Assembly: GCA_002831545.1 (NCBI GenBank)
Contig: CP025095.1
Location: forward strand, 1,426,001-1,490,000
Direction: 5' to 3'
Length of the DNA stretch: 64,000 nucleotides
Source of the DNA: Streptococcus suis
Lineage (GTDB): Bacteria > Bacillota > Bacilli > Lactobacillales > Streptococcaceae
The notes beneath the pieces are model-generated. The model saw only the letters and a program-made list of their open reading frames with translations. It was not told where the DNA came from and did no database searches. The translations under genes and the position numbers were made by a program. The stretch's first letter is position 1. Every line of letters begins with the position of its first letter. Positions 18,152-27,772 of this stretch are shown piece after piece.

Positions 18152-21100
18152 CTATATAGCCCGTGTCATGAAGCTACGGCTCTCCAGCACTTTGACCATA
18201 GCTTCTGCTGTATCGAGGGCCGTAAAGAGCGGAATTCCTCCTTCAATAGCAGAGCTTCGAATGACTTGACCGTCACCATCTGCCACCCGTTTTTTACCAA
18301 CCGTATTGATAATAGCTTGAACCTTACCTGCACGAACAAGACTTGGAATATCTTGACAAGCTGCGTCGCCTAATTTGCCAACAGTTGTTACAGCAAGTCC
18401 ATTTTCTGTTAGAAAGGCAGCTGTTCCTGCCGTAGCCAGTAGGCCATAACCAAGTTCATGGAAACGTTGAGCCAGACCAAGTGCTTCTTCCTTGTCTTCA
18501 TCCGCAATGGTAAAGACTACATTACCAAACTCAGACAGGTGTTGGTAGCTTGCTTCAAAAGCCTTATACAGTGCTTTCTCCAATGTCAAGTCCGACCCCA
18601 TAATTTCACCAGTTGACTTCATCTCTGGTCCTAACAAACTGTCAACTTTAGCCAATTTTGTAAATGAAAATACTGGTGCTTTAACGTGCACTTGCTTGCT
18701 CTCAGGATAAAGACCGTCTTGGTAACCCAGTTCCGCGAGGCTTTGCCCCAAAATCAATTTGGTTGCAACCTGAGCCATTGGAATGTCAGTGACTTTGGAC
18801 AAGAATGGTACCGTACGACTGGCACGAGGATTGACCTCAATGACATAGACCGTTTCATCCTTAATAACAAACTGGATATTCATCATACCGATACAGTTGA
18901 GACCGATTGCCAAGCGTTTGGTGTAGTCTGCAATGGTCGCCTGCACTTCTTTGGACAAGGTTTGTGGCGGATAAACTGCCATTGAGTCACCTGAGTGAAC
19001 CCCAGCCCGCTCGATATGCTCCATAATACCTGGAATCAAGACATCCTTACCATCTGAAATAGCATCCACTTCACACTCACGACCGACGATATAAGAATCC
19101 ACCAAAACTGGGTGCTCTGGCGAAGCCTTGACCGCCGTTCTCATATAAGAACGTAAGTCCTCTTCATTTTCGACAATCTCCATAGCACGACCGCCCAAGA
19201 CATAAGAGGGACGAACAAGTACCGGGAAACCAATTTTGCGGGCCGCTTCAAGAGCTTCCTCTTCGTTGGTTGCGGTTTGGCCTGGTGGCTGTGGAATCCC
19301 TAGGTCTTTCAGGGCTTTTTCAAATAAATCCCTGTCTTCAGCTCTATCCAAATCCGCCACCTGTGTCCCCAAGATTGGAATACCTGCTTTGGCCAATGGC
19401 TCTGCCAAATTGATAGCCGTCTGGCCACCGAACTGAACGATAACCCCTTTTGGTTTCTCAAGGTCAATCACATTCAAGACCTCTTCCAAGGTCAACGGCT
19501 CAAAATAAAGCTTGTCCGAAACCGAAAAGTCAGTTGAGACCGTTTCAGGGTTTGAGTTCATAATGATGGCTTCGTAGCCAGCCGCTTGAATGGCCTTAAC
19601 AGAATGAACTGTCGCGTAGTCAAACTCCACACCCTGACCGATACGGATTGGACCAGAACCCAGCACCAAAACAGATTCTTTTTCTGAACGAATTGACTCA
19701 TTTTCCCACTCATAAGTTGAATAGAAATAAGGTGTTGAACTTTCGAACTCAGCCGCACAGGTGTCTACCATCTTGTAAACAGGGACAATCTTGTGTTCAG
19801 TACGGAGTTGACGGATATAGGACTCTGTCCGTCCCCAGAGTTCTGCAATCTTGCGGTCTGCAAAACCATATTTCTTGGCTTTTTTCAATAAATCAATATT
19901 ATCAAAATTCGTTGCCAATTCTTGCTCGATTTCTAAGATATGAAGCAGCTTATCAAGGAAGAAAAGATCAATCTTGGTCAACTGAGCCAATTCTTCTACT
20001 GTATAGCCACGTCGAAGGGCTTCTGAAAGATAGAATAAACGATCATCCTGTGCCTTGACAATCTTTTCAACCAGTTGGTCATCTGTTACTTGGCTGAGTT
20101 CAGGCATTTCATTGTGGTAGACACCGATTTCTAAAGAACGGCAGGCCTTAAGCAGACTTTCTTCTATATTACGCCCAATGGCCATGACCTCTCCAGTTGC
20201 CTTCATCTGGGTTCCAAGGCGACGCTCCCCTTTTTCAAACTTATCAAATGGGAAACGTGGAATTTTTGCCACAACGTAGTCAAGAGCTGGTTCAAACATG
20301 GCATAGGTTGTTCCTGTAACAGGGTTCACCATTTCATCCAAGGTCAAGCCAACCGCAATTTTTGCTGCCAATTTGGCAATAGGATAACCTGTCGCTTTCG
20401 ATGCCAAGGCAGACGAACGGGACACACGTGGGTTTACTTCAATGACATAATATTTGAAACTATGTGGTTCAAGTGCCAACTGCACATTACAGCCACCTTC
20501 GATTTTGAGGGCACGGATAATGCTCAGGCTGGCATCACGTAGCATCTGGTTTTCAATATCCGAAAGCGTCTGCGTTGGGGCAAATACGATAGAATCTCCT
20601 GTATGAATTCCCACAGGATCAAAGTTTTCCATGTTACATACGACCAAGGCATTGTCAGCCGCATCGCGCATCACTTCGTATTCAATTTCTTTGAAACCAG
20701 CAATGGAACGCTCAATCAAACACTGGGTCACCGGTGACAATTTCAGACCATTTTCTGCTATTTCACGCAGTTCTTCTTCATTGGCACACATACCACCGCC
20801 AGTACCACCCAATGTGAAGGCTGGTCGAACAATGACAGGATAGCCAATTTCAACAGCAAATTCCAAAGCCTCATCAACTGTTGTCACAATCGTTGACTCA
20901 GGAATAGGCTGATTGAGATCTTCCATGAGTTGTTTGAAGAGGTCGCGGTCCTCTGCCTGATCAATTGCAGACAGTTTAGTTCCCAACAACTCAACTCCAA
21001 GCTCATCTAAAATACCAGCCTTAGACAATTCCATGGCCATGTTGAGACCAGTCTGACCACCCAGAGTTGGCAAGAGAGCATCTGGACGCTCCTTCCGTAA

Positions 21101-21331
21101 AATCCGTGTGACAAATTCAAGCGTAATTGGCTCAATATAAACCTTGTCTGCAATTTCCTTGTCTGTCATGATGGTCGCAGGGTTTGAATTGACCAAGACA
21201 ACACTATAGCCTTCTTCCTTCAAAGCCAAACAAGCCTGAGTCCCAGCATAATCAAACTCCGCAGCCTGACCGATAATAATCGGACCAGACCCAATTACCA
21301 TAATTTTCTTAATATCCGTACGTTTTGGCAT
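18152..21331 (-). CDS. carB: Carbamoyl-phosphate synthase large subunit
   Basis: This 1059-residue enzyme makes carbamoyl phosphate from bicarbonate, ammonia and two ATP, for pyrimidines and arginine. It has two homologous ATP-grasp halves: the first starts [21 protein letters not shown] and the second [21 protein letters not shown] (about residue 550). The C-terminal MGS-like allosteric domain covers about residues 930-1059. Length matches Gram-positive CarB. It is separated from carA by a 664-bp leader rich in repeated hairpins, so it may be controlled on its own. Confidence 0.97.
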   Translation of the reverse strand: MPKRTDIKKIMVIGSGPIIIGQAAEFDYAGTQACLALKEEGYSVVLVNSNPATIMTDKEIADKVYIEPITLEFVTRILRKERPDALLPTLGGQTGLNMAMELSKAGILDELGVELLGTKLSAIDQAEDRDLFKQLMEDLNQPIPESTIVTTVDEALEFAVEIGYPVIVRPAFTLGGTGGGMCANEEELREIAENGLKLSPVTQCLIERSIAGFKEIEYEVMRDAADNALVVCNMENFDPVGIHTGDSIVFAPTQTLSDIENQMLRDASLSIIRALKIEGGCNVQLALEPHSFKYYVIEVNPRVSRSSALASKATGYPIAKLAAKIAVGLTLDEMVNPVTGTTYAMFEPALDYVVAKIPRFPFDKFEKGERRLGTQMKATGEVMAIGRNIEESLLKACRSLEIGVYHNEMPELSQVTDDQLVEKIVKAQDDRLFYLSEALRRGYTVEELAQLTKIDLFFLDKLLHILEIEQELATNFDNIDLLKKAKKYGFADRKIAELWGRTESYIRQLRTEHKIVPVYKMVDTCAAEFESSTPYFYSTYEWENESIRSEKESVLVLGSGPIRIGQGVEFDYATVHSVKAIQAAGYEAIIMNSNPETVSTDFSVSDKLYFEPLTLEEVLNVIDLEKPKGVIVQFGGQTAINLAEPLAKAGIPILGTQVADLDRAEDRDLFEKALKDLGIPQPPGQTATNEEEALEAARKIGFPVLVRPSYVLGGRAMEIVENEEDLRSYMRTAVKASPEHPVLVDSYIVGRECEVDAISDGKDVLIPGIMEHIERAGVHSGDSMAVYPPQTLSKEVQATIADYTKRLAIGLNCIGMMNIQFVIKDETVYVIEVNPRASRTVPFLSKVTDIPMAQVATKLILGQSLAELGYQDGLYPESKQVHVKAPVFSFTKLAKVDSLLGPEMKSTGEIMGSDLTLEKALYKAFEASYQHLSEFGNVVFTIADEDKEEALGLAQRFHELGYGLLATAGTAAFLTENGLAVTTVGKLGDAACQDIPSLVRAGKVQAIINTVGKKRVADGDGQVIRSSAIEGGIPLFTALDTAEAMVKVLESRSFMTRAI

Positions 21332-21353
21332 AATGTATGATACAAAGCCCGTT

Positions 21354-21434
21354 AAGAGGACAAAGCAAAAATAGGAAACACGACGCTAATGCTTCAAGCA
21401 TCAAGACGATGTTTATCTTTTTCGCACAGCCCTT
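21354..21434 (-). promoter_or_regulatory. Long terminator-like hairpin in the carB leader
   Basis: On the minus strand a long imperfect stem pairs an AAAAA segment with TTTTT and AACA with TGTT around a fixed internal loop (GATA opposite TCCTA), with an inner atgc/gcat hairpin on top. It ends in CCTCTT about 23 bases before the carB ATG. It is homologous to the hairpin before carA and to one in the Gln-Tyr tRNA spacer. Confidence 0.55.
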
Positions 21435-21483
21435 AGGGCGTGTTCGAATAGGAAACTCGAACCTGTATCTCTCCTTTCTATTC

Positions 21484-21501
21484 GTCGCCTCTCTGAGCGA
21501 C
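21484..21501 (-). promoter_or_regulatory. PyrR-like binding loop, carB leader, proximal
   Basis: The minus strand reads gtcgctcagagaggcgac: a closed stem with the AGAGAGG loop that PyrR recognises, followed by an aaagg segment as in known anti-antiterminators. Assignment is by likeness to the pyrR leader at 25215-25230. Confidence 0.6.
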
Positions 21502-21523
21502 ATTAAATAAGATAAGTCCGACG

Positions 21524-21878
21524 TTTAGAATCTCAATTCGATAATAATTGAAATTCTAAACTAGTGTCAGAGTTAGCAAAGGTCCCATTGGACTTTGCGT
21601 AGGAGGACACATGCGTTAGCATGAAGTCCGACTTGCTCTGACCGACGCTTTGAAAGTCAATTCGACATTAATTGACTGTACAAACTAGTGCAAGGAATAG
21701 CCTTAAAGTATATCACCATTTCTAAGAGCAGGTGTCAACATCTCAGCGCAGTGGGAAATGAGTTGCTCGCAACCATTGACCTGTCCCTTGCCTTTCTATT
21801 CGTCGCCTCTCTGAGCGACATTAAATAAGATAAGTCCGACGTTTAGAATCTCAATTCGATAATAATTGAAATTCTAAA
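21524..21878 (-). repeat. Tandem hairpin modules in the carB leader
   Basis: On the minus strand, constant joints (ctag before, cgtcgg after) frame hairpins at 21842-21878 and 21524-21560 (identical, 15-bp stem, loop attatcg) and at 21648-21684 (a different stem, loop aatgtcg). Between them sits a three-way-junction-like block (21566-21642) with outer stem gtcagag/ctctgac and two inner hairpins. Two near-identical units lie 318 bp apart. Confidence 0.75.
21802..21819 (-). promoter_or_regulatory. PyrR-like binding loop, carB leader, distal
   Basis: Identical 18-base hairpin to the proximal copy, 318 bp upstream of it in transcription, followed by gaatagaaagg. Two PyrR-like sites in one leader is unusual. 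Confidence 0.55.
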
Positions 21879-21882
21879 CTAG

Positions 21883-22001
21883 TGTCAGAGTTAGCAAAGA
21901 TCCCATTGGACTTTGCGTAGGAGGACACATGCCTTCCATGTAGTCCGACTTACTCTGACCGACGCAGTAAGGTTTAGCTCGATAGTGGTTAAACCTTACT
22001 G
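21883..22001 (-). repeat. Junction module and hairpin overlapping the carA stop codon
   Basis: A copy of the junction block spans 21883-21959. The adjoining hairpin at 21965-22001 (12-bp stem cagtaaggttta, loop with tatcga) contains the carA stop codon (21996-21998). The repeat array therefore begins inside the 3' end of carA. Confidence 0.75.
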
Positions 22002-23075
22002 CCCTTTTTTAAACGAATCCATCAATTCCATAAATTCGTCAAACAAATAGCTGGCATCATGTGGACCAGGTGCAGCATCTGGGTGGAATTGAACAGAGAA
22101 ACCTGGATAGTACTTGTGGCGTACCCCTTCTACTGATTTGTCATTGATTTCTTCATGAGTAATCATTAAACATTCAGGTAAATCTTCACGAGCCACTGCA
22201 TAACCGTGGTTCTGACTGGTAAAGTCCACTCGACCTGTCGCAATTTCACGAACCGCATGGTTAAAACCACGGTGACCAAACTTCATTTTATAAGTCGTTG
22301 CCCCATTTGCTTTAGCAAAGAGTTGGTGCCCCATACAGATACCAAAAATTGGAATTTTCCCAAGAATCCCACGAATCATTTCTAGTGCTTCTGGAACATC
22401 ATCTGGGTTACCAGGACCATTTGAAAGCATGACACCGTCTGGATTGAGGGCCAAAATTTCTTCAGCAGTCGTATCATAAGGGACAACTGTCACATTGCAA
22501 TCACGCTTGGCTAACTCTCTAAGAATAGAATGCTTCAAGCCAAAATCAACCAGCACAACACTACGTCCAACTCCAGGTGCAGGATAGGCTGTTTTTGTCG
22601 ATACTTGCTGGATGTTGTTGGTTGGCAAAACAGTCGCTCTCAATTGATCCGTCAAATGCTCAACAGAATCACCGACATTTGCAAGAGTCGCCTTCATGGT
22701 CCCGTGCTGACGAATAATTTTTGTCAAGGCGCGTGTGTCAATTCCAGAAATTGCTGGAATTTTCTTAGCCTTTAAAAATTCATCCAAAGTCATCTGGTTA
22801 CGCCAGTTACTTGCTCGACGAGCCCACTCACTAACAACCACTCCCTTACAAGTCGGTTTGATCGATTCGTAATCATCACGGTTAATCCCGTAATTACCTA
22901 CCAAGGGATAAGTAAAGGTTAAAATCTGACCATTATAAGACTGGTCCGTGATAGATTCCTGATAACCTGTCATCCCAGTTGAGAAAACCAATTCACCAGT
23001 CACATCAATATCAGCACCGAAGGCCTCCCCTTCAAAAATAGTGCCATCTTCCAAAATTAAACGTCTTTTTGACAT
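21996..23075 (-). CDS. carA: Carbamoyl-phosphate synthase small (glutaminase) subunit
   Basis: This 359-residue subunit hydrolyses glutamine and passes ammonia to CarB. The N-terminal CPSase domain ([19 protein letters not shown]) is followed by a class I glutamine amidotransferase domain with the nucleophile in [10 protein letters not shown] and His in [13 protein letters not shown]. The triad acid position is Asp rather than the usual Glu. The stop codon lies inside a repeat hairpin. A 535-bp structured leader precedes it, with the long hairpin ending about 23 bases before the ATG. Confidence 0.96.
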   Translation of the reverse strand: MSKRRLILEDGTIFEGEAFGADIDVTGELVFSTGMTGYQESITDQSYNGQILTFTYPLVGNYGINRDDYESIKPTCKGVVVSEWARRASNWRNQMTLDEFLKAKKIPAISGIDTRALTKIIRQHGTMKATLANVGDSVEHLTDQLRATVLPTNNIQQVSTKTAYPAPGVGRSVVLVDFGLKHSILRELAKRDCNVTVVPYDTTAEEILALNPDGVMLSNGPGNPDDVPEALEMIRGILGKIPIFGICMGHQLFAKANGATTYKMKFGHRGFNHAVREIATGRVDFTSQNHGYAVAREDLPECLMITHEEINDKSVEGVRHKYYPGFSVQFHPDAAPGPHDASYLFDEFMELMDSFKKGQ

Positions 23076-23097
23076 AATCTATGATACAAAGCCCGTT

Positions 23098-23179
23098 AAA
23101 AGGACAGAGTGAAAATAGGAAATTCGGCGCCGACGCTATAGGCGTCAAGTCGATATTTATCTTTTTCACACAGTCCTTA
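23098..23179 (-). promoter_or_regulatory. Long terminator-like hairpin in the carA leader
   Basis: On the minus strand aaggac..gtgaaaa pairs with ttttcac..gtcctt, with an internal loop (GATA opposite TCCTA) and an inner gacgc/gcgtc hairpin, followed by TTTT. This is the expected position for a PyrR-controlled terminator. It is homologous to the carB copy with compensating base changes. Confidence 0.6.
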
Positions 23180-23239
23180 GGGCATGTTCGAATATAAAAA
23201 TCAAATCTTACTCGAACCTGTACCTTCTCCTTTCTATTC

Positions 23240-23257
23240 GTCGCCTCTCTGAGCGAC
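23240..23257 (-). promoter_or_regulatory. PyrR-like binding loop, carA leader, proximal
   Basis: gtcgctcagagaggcgac on the minus strand, followed by gaatagaaaggagaagg. It lies upstream of the long terminator-like hairpin, in the order PyrR site then terminator. Confidence 0.6.
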
Positions 23258-23279
23258 ATTAAATAAGATAAGTCCGACG

Positions 23280-23434
23280 CCGTAAGGTTTAGCTCGATAT
23301 TAGTTAAACCTTACGGCTAGTGTCAGAGTTAGCAAAGGTCCAATAGGACTTTGCGTAGAAGGACACATGCCTTCCATGTAGTCCGACTTACTCTGACCGA
23401 CGTGAGAAAATGGATTCGATAATAATCCATTTTC
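23280..23434 (-). repeat. Hairpin modules in the carA leader
   Basis: Two stem-loops (23280-23316, 12-bp stem ccgtaaggttta; 23406-23434, 11-bp stem gaaaatggatt, loop attatcg) flank a junction block (23322-23397). The first stem differs from the one at 21965-22001 by an A:T to C:G exchange that keeps the pair. Confidence 0.75.
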
Positions 23435-23527
23435 GAGCTAGTGCAAGGAATAGCCTGACCTCCATAGAGGCAGGCGTAGGGAAATGAGTTGCTCGCAACC
23501 ATTGACCTGTCCCTTGCCTTTCTATTC

Positions 23528-23545
23528 GTCGCCTCTCTGAGCGAC
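23528..23545 (-). promoter_or_regulatory. PyrR-like binding loop, carA leader, distal
   Basis: Fourth copy of the 18-base AGAGAGG hairpin, about 65 bases after the pyrB stop and 288 bp from the proximal copy. Confidence 0.55.
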
Positions 23546-23610
23546 ATTAAATAAGATAAGTCTAACAAATTTCTAACTGCTCAGTTCTAAGGTACCTGAA
23601 CAGCTTACTT

Positions 23611-24534
23611 TTAAGCCTTGCCATTGACAATTGCTTCCAAAATCGCCATCCGAACAAATACTCCATTTTGCATTTGACGGACAATACGTGATTTTGGCGC
23701 CTCTACCAATTGATCATCAATTTCTACATCACGATTGACTGGGGCAGGATGCATGACAATAGCCTTGTCTTTCAAGCGCTTGTAGCGTTCTTCAGTCAAG
23801 CCATGCAAACGGTTATAAGTTTCTTTAGAAAAACCACCATCACCATCATGGCGCTCGTGTTGTACACGGAGCAACATCAGTACATCTACCGTTTCCACAA
23901 TATCATCAATATTCAAATGCTGACCATAGACATCAAATTCCTCTGCGTACCATTCCTCCGGTCCAGCAAAGAAAATCTCAGCTCCCAGACGCTTCAAAAT
24001 TTGCATATTGGACTTAGCAACCCGTGAGTGTGTAATATCACCTGCAATGGCAATTTTCAAGCCTTCAAAAGTTCCAAATTCTTCATATATAGTCATCAAG
24101 TCAAGCAAGGATTGACTTGGATGTTGCCCAGAACCATCACCACCATTGACAATTGAAGTTTGAATGGTAGGACTATCAATCAACTGCTTGTAATAATCCA
24201 CTTCCGAGTGACGAATCACGCAGATGTCTACCCCAAGTGCCGACATGGTCAAAATGGTATCATACAAGGTTTCACCCTTATTGACTGAGCTGGTACGAGC
24301 ATCAAAGTCAATCATTCCCATATCCAAACGAAGCTCCGCCATTTCAAAAGACTTATGCGTCCGAGTTGAATCCTCAAAGAAAAGGTTAGAAGCATAGTAC
24401 TTCCGATCCAACTCTACCTTTTCACCGCGTTTAAAAGCAATACCACGTTGAATGAGTCCCAATACTTCTTCATTTGAGAGGGTCTCCATTGTAACCAAGT
24501 GTTTAAGTGAAACTTTACCATTTGTAATTGTCAT
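23611..24534 (-). CDS. pyrB: Aspartate carbamoyltransferase catalytic subunit
   Basis: This 307-residue enzyme joins carbamoyl phosphate and aspartate, the first committed pyrimidine step. Carbamoyl-phosphate contacts appear in [12 protein letters not shown] and [10 protein letters not shown], and the C-terminal aspartate region in [12 protein letters not shown]. It follows pyrR by 55 bp with no separate leader. The uracil permease pyrP, often placed between pyrR and pyrB, is absent here. Confidence 0.96.
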   Translation of the reverse strand: MTITNGKVSLKHLVTMETLSNEEVLGLIQRGIAFKRGEKVELDRKYYASNLFFEDSTRTHKSFEMAELRLDMGMIDFDARTSSVNKGETLYDTILTMSALGVDICVIRHSEVDYYKQLIDSPTIQTSIVNGGDGSGQHPSQSLLDLMTIYEEFGTFEGLKIAIAGDITHSRVAKSNMQILKRLGAEIFFAGPEEWYAEEFDVYGQHLNIDDIVETVDVLMLLRVQHERHDGDGGFSKETYNRLHGLTEERYKRLKDKAIVMHPAPVNRDVEIDDQLVEAPKSRIVRQMQNGVFVRMAILEAIVNGKA

Positions 24535-24589
24535 GACGATACCTACCTTTATGATCTAGATGTAGAATGAGAATTTGTAAACGAAGCGA

Positions 24590-25111
24590 CTATGCACCTT
24601 CAACCAGAAGGACAGAATCCTGACCATCGATTTCAGCCATGTGAACGATGATTTCTTCCGAACGGCTAGTTGGGATATTCTTCCCAACATAATCCGCTCG
24701 AATAGGCAACTCCCTGTGTCCACGATCCACAAGTACCGCTAAACTAACACGAGCTGGACGGCCCAAGGACACTATGTTGTCAATAGCAGCACGAATGGTT
24801 CGGCCTGTATAGAGCACATCATCTACCAAAATAACATCACGGTCATTCACATCAGCAGTCATGCTTGTCGTATCTTCTTCGACTTTTACATCATCACGGA
24901 AAGGTTTGGTATCCAATTCACCCAGTGGAACATCAATCCCCTCTAATTGCTTCAGCCTTTCCTGAATACGTTTAGCAATGAACACCCCACGGGTTTTAAT
25001 CCCTGCTAGAACAATATTTTCCAAATTCTTGTTCCGCTCGATAATTTCATAAGTGATACGGGTAATAGCCCGTTTCATGGTCATATCGTCAACGATTTCT
25101 TTTGTCTTCAT
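24590..25111 (-). CDS. pyrR: Pyrimidine operon attenuator / uracil phosphoribosyltransferase
   Basis: This 173-residue RNA-binding regulator binds pyr leader RNA when UMP is high and favours termination; it also has uracil phosphoribosyltransferase activity. The PRPP-binding motif is [19 protein letters not shown] classical PyrR attenuator lies just upstream, so the gene is autoregulated. It heads pyrR-pyrB-carA-carB. Confidence 0.96.
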   Translation of the reverse strand: MKTKEIVDDMTMKRAITRITYEIIERNKNLENIVLAGIKTRGVFIAKRIQERLKQLEGIDVPLGELDTKPFRDDVKVEEDTTSMTADVNDRDVILVDDVLYTGRTIRAAIDNIVSLGRPARVSLAVLVDRGHRELPIRADYVGKNIPTSRSEEIIVHMAEIDGQDSVLLVEGA

Positions 25112-25131
25112 AAGACCTCCAAAAAATATAG

Positions 25132-25236
25132 AAAAAAGTCCCCTTTACACAAGGAGACTATGAAAATATAGGCTAGTATTTAAAGACTAACCTGCTTAAC
25201 ACGTTGCTCCTTGTCTGCCTCTCTGGACAGGTTTTA
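25132..25236 (-). promoter_or_regulatory. PyrR-controlled attenuator of the pyr operon
   Basis: The minus-strand leader contains the PyrR loop ctgtccagagaggcag (25215-25230), closed by an outer aacctg/caggtt stem. A terminator follows: agtctcctt-gtgta-aaggggact then T6 (25132-25159). The acaaggag segment after the PyrR loop can pair with ctccttgt of the terminator, giving the alternative antiterminator. All three states of a PyrR switch can be drawn. Confidence 0.9.
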
Positions 25237-25253
25237 AAGGATTTATTAAGCAG

Positions 25254-25282
25254 AGTATAGCATAAAATCTCAGCCTTGACAA
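25254..25282 (-). promoter_or_regulatory. Promoter of the pyr operon
   Basis: The minus strand reads TTGTCA (25277-25282), 17 bases, TATACT (25254-25259), just upstream of the attenuator. Confidence 0.8.
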
Positions 25283-25316
25283 TTTTTTTCTGAAAAAATA
25301 TAGAAATTATCGGATT

Positions 25317-25964
25317 TTACTGAGAATTTTTTCCAAAAGACAATGAAGTCTTAAGGTTTATGGATTTTAGTCCCGCCAATAGAAAACCGCAGACTAGATA
25401 GGCGACAAAGATGACTCCAGCATAAGTCAAAACATAGGTCCAACCATACTTAGGGACATTGAGAAAGAAATAAGCAAAAGGACTGTCCTTAGCATCTGGG
25501 ATTGGAATTTTTATGAAAAGACCATTCACTAGACCAAAAATCATGTAGAGAACAGGCAAAAGCGTCCACCAAATCGGGTCAAACCACTTGTACTGTTGCT
25601 GACGATCTACTATTAGGGTATCTAACAAAAAATATAAGGGAACAATATAATGGCAGAGTAGATTTTCAAGTCGCCAGAAATCGTCTGCCAAAGGCGCCAA
25701 CATAAAGTGATAGACCACACAAGTAATCATGATAGACATGGTTACAGCAGCCTTTATCCGAAGAAAACGTGACGTCTGTAAATCCACACTTTTACTCATG
25801 GCATAGACCATATAGACAGCGAACAGAGATACCAATAAATTAGATTGTACCGTATAATACATGAGCATCCCGATACCGTATTTAATGATTTCTAGAGCAG
25901 TTCCCGTAATCGCTAAAGCAGCCAGTAAACATCTGCTATAAAATAAAAAACTTTGATTCTTCAT
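25317..25964 (-). CDS. Pr6Pr-type six-helix membrane protein
   Basis: This 215-residue protein has about six hydrophobic helices, including MLMYYTVQSNLLVSLFAVYM and VPKYGWTYVLTYAGVIFVAYL. The tyrosine-rich first loop and a conserved His in CHYIVPLYFLLD resemble the Pr6Pr family. The function is unknown. It appears to be a single gene upstream of the pyr promoter. Confidence 0.65.
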   Translation of the reverse strand: MKNQSFLFYSRCLLAALAITGTALEIIKYGIGMLMYYTVQSNLLVSLFAVYMVYAMSKSVDLQTSRFLRIKAAVTMSIMITCVVYHFMLAPLADDFWRLENLLCHYIVPLYFLLDTLIVDRQQQYKWFDPIWWTLLPVLYMIFGLVNGLFIKIPIPDAKDSPFAYFFLNVPKYGWTYVLTYAGVIFVAYLVCGFLLAGLKSINLKTSLSFGKNSQ

Positions 25965-26011
25965 ACTATCCTTTCAAAAACAGGAAAAGACTGGTTAACC
26001 AGTCCTCTCTC

Positions 26012-26350
26012 TTAGATTTTCTTAACAAATTCAGATTTTAACTTCATGGCACCAAAACCATCGATTTTACAATCAATATTGTGATCGCCTTCAACGATAC
26101 GGATGCCTTTAACACGTGTACCTTGTTTAAGGTCCTTAGGCGCACCTTTCACTTTCAAATCTTTGATAAGCGTCACAGTGTCGCCATCCGCCAAACGATT
26201 ACCGTTAGCATCAATTGCAACAGGTCCACTTTCTTCCTCAGCTACATCTGCTGGGTTCCATTCGTATGCACACTCAGGGCAAACCAAGAGGGCACCGTCT
26301 TCATAGACATATTCAGAATTACATTTTGGACAATTTGGTAAAGTTTCCAT
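26012..26350 (-). CDS. PhnA/YjdM-like zinc-ribbon protein
   Basis: This 112-residue cytoplasmic protein has an N-terminal zinc ribbon with two CxxC knuckles (CPKC, CPEC) and a C-terminal SH3-like PhnA domain ([15 protein letters not shown]). The family is named after an alkylphosphonate locus, but most members have no proven role there. The start is ATG 26350, seven bases after aaggag; the open frame continues six codons upstream without support. Confidence 0.88.
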   Translation of the reverse strand: METLPNCPKCNSEYVYEDGALLVCPECAYEWNPADVAEEESGPVAIDANGNRLADGDTVTLIKDLKVKGAPKDLKQGTRVKGIRIVEGDHNIDCKIDGFGAMKLKSEFVKKI

Positions 26351-26380
26351 CCTTACTCTCCTTAACATTTTTCATGTTCT

Positions 26381-26409
26381 AGTATAGCATTTGTTGAAAA
26401 AATGGGCAA
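26381..26409 (-). promoter_or_regulatory. Promoter of the PhnA-like gene
   Basis: The minus strand reads TTGCCC (26404-26409), 17 bases, TATACT (26381-26386), about 30 bases before ATG 26350. Confidence 0.65.
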
Positions 26410-26430
26410 GATGATAAGGTTTTCATACTA

Positions 26431-27324
26431 TTATTTAGCCTTGCGCAGTTTTTCAAGTGCCTCCTGAAAAATAGCTGGCGCTTCTGCCGTAAATTCAACA
26501 ACCTCACCAGTTCTCGGATGGGTAAATCCAAGCGTTCTGGCATGAAGAAATTGCCCATGCCCTTTTAGTGTTTTCCTTGGGCCGTAAGCTTCATCACCCG
26601 CAACCGGATGACCAATATAAGCCATGTGGACACGAATTTGGTGAGTTCGTCCTGTTTCCAAGGTCAATTCCACCAAAGTGTAGTCACCAAAACGCTCCAA
26701 AACCTGAAAACGTGTCACAGCTTCTTTCCCTTTGGCAGTCACCGCTTGTTTCTTGCGATCTTTTTCAGAACGACCAATCGGCGCTTCAATCATTCCCCGA
26801 TCATTTGGCAGATTGCCGTGTACAATGGCCCAATACTTACGAAGGGATTTCTTATCTTTCAATTCAGCAGCAAGCTTTGTATGGGCATCATCGTTTTTAG
26901 CAATCATGAGCAAGCCAGATGTATCCTTGTCAATCCGATGGACAATACCTGGTCGCAAGACACCATTGATGCCTGACAAATCTTTTACGTGATAAAGGAG
27001 AGCATTAACTAGCGTTCCAGACGTGTGACCAGCCGACGGATGAACGACCATCCCTTGAGGTTTATTTACAACAGCAACATCCTCGTCCTGAAAGACAATC
27101 TCTAAAGGAATATCCTCAGCAACATAGTCGATTTCTTCTACTTCTGGAATTTGATAGGTTAGGACATCCCCAACCTGCACACTATATTTAGCTTTTTTAG
27201 GCTGTCCATTGACCAAAACCTGACCAGCCTTAATCTGCTCATTTGCAACCGAACGAGACAAATCCGTCAAATCCGACAATGCCTTGTCCAAACGAATGCC
27301 ACCAATCTCAACTCTTACTTCCAT
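26431..27324 (-). CDS. Pseudouridine synthase, RluD family
   Basis: This 297-residue RNA-modifying enzyme has an N-terminal S4 RNA-binding domain (LDKALSDLTDLSRSVANEQ, residues about 12-75) and an RsuA/RluA catalytic domain. The catalytic Asp is in HRIDKDTSGLLMIAK, and RTHQIRVHMAYIGHPVAGD is the family C-terminal signature. It is probably a 23S rRNA enzyme of the RluD group; the exact uridines are not shown. It overlaps lspA by 17 bases. Confidence 0.9.
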   Translation of the reverse strand: MEVRVEIGGIRLDKALSDLTDLSRSVANEQIKAGQVLVNGQPKKAKYSVQVGDVLTYQIPEVEEIDYVAEDIPLEIVFQDEDVAVVNKPQGMVVHPSAGHTSGTLVNALLYHVKDLSGINGVLRPGIVHRIDKDTSGLLMIAKNDDAHTKLAAELKDKKSLRKYWAIVHGNLPNDRGMIEAPIGRSEKDRKKQAVTAKGKEAVTRFQVLERFGDYTLVELTLETGRTHQIRVHMAYIGHPVAGDEAYGPRKTLKGHGQFLHARTLGFTHPRTGEVVEFTAEAPAIFQEALEKLRKAK

Positions 27325-27772
27325 TACTCTCTTCTTTCATAATACAAATAAACAAAATTCCAACACCGACATTCAGACACATATCCGCCACATTAAAAAC
27401 TGGGAAACTGATAAAATCCAAGTGAAACATGTCCACCACATATCCCAATCTAAGACGATCAATAAAATTCCCAAGAGCACCAGCAATCATCAAAGACAGG
27501 CTAAACAAGGTCCACAGGTTACCCTTGATTTGCTTCACATAATACCAAATCAAACCGGTTACAGCTGCGATTGTTACAATCGTGAAAAACCACTGCTGAT
27601 TTTGTAAAATCGACCAGGCAGCACCATAATTTCTTAGATAAGCTAAGCTCATCAATCCTGGTATAAATTCCGTTACCGTATCTAATTCAATATTGGCAAC
27701 TGTCCAAGCTTTTACAAACTGGTCCAAACCAATTAATACTACCATCAAAAATGGAAATCCAATTTTACGCAT
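27308..27772 (-). CDS. lspA: Lipoprotein signal peptidase (signal peptidase II)
   Basis: This 154-residue four-helix membrane aspartyl protease cleaves prolipoprotein signal peptides. The catalytic Asp residues lie in GNFIDRLRLGYVVD and FNVADMCLNVG. The start is taken as ATG 27772, six bases after agaagg; ATG 27778 is too close to that site. It overlaps the LysR gene before it and the RluD-type gene after it, forming a tight three-gene operon. Confidence 0.94.
   Translation of the reverse strand: MRKIGFPFLMVVLIGLDQFVKAWTVANIELDTVTEFIPGLMSLAYLRNYGAAWSILQNQQWFFTIVTIAAVTGLIWYYVKQIKGNLWTLFSLSLMIAGALGNFIDRLRLGYVVDMFHLDFISFPVFNVADMCLNVGVGILFICIMKEESNGSKS

Noticed and set aside
23406..23434. Reading the car leader hairpins as simple intrinsic terminators
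   Set aside because: Most lack a T-run after the stem. Only the last hairpin before each gene is terminator-like.
21309..23568. Three open frames beginning MSLREATNRK in the carA and carB leaders
   Set aside because: The shared start comes from the repeated PyrR-like hairpin. There is no ribosome site before the ATG, and the frames diverge and run through hairpins.
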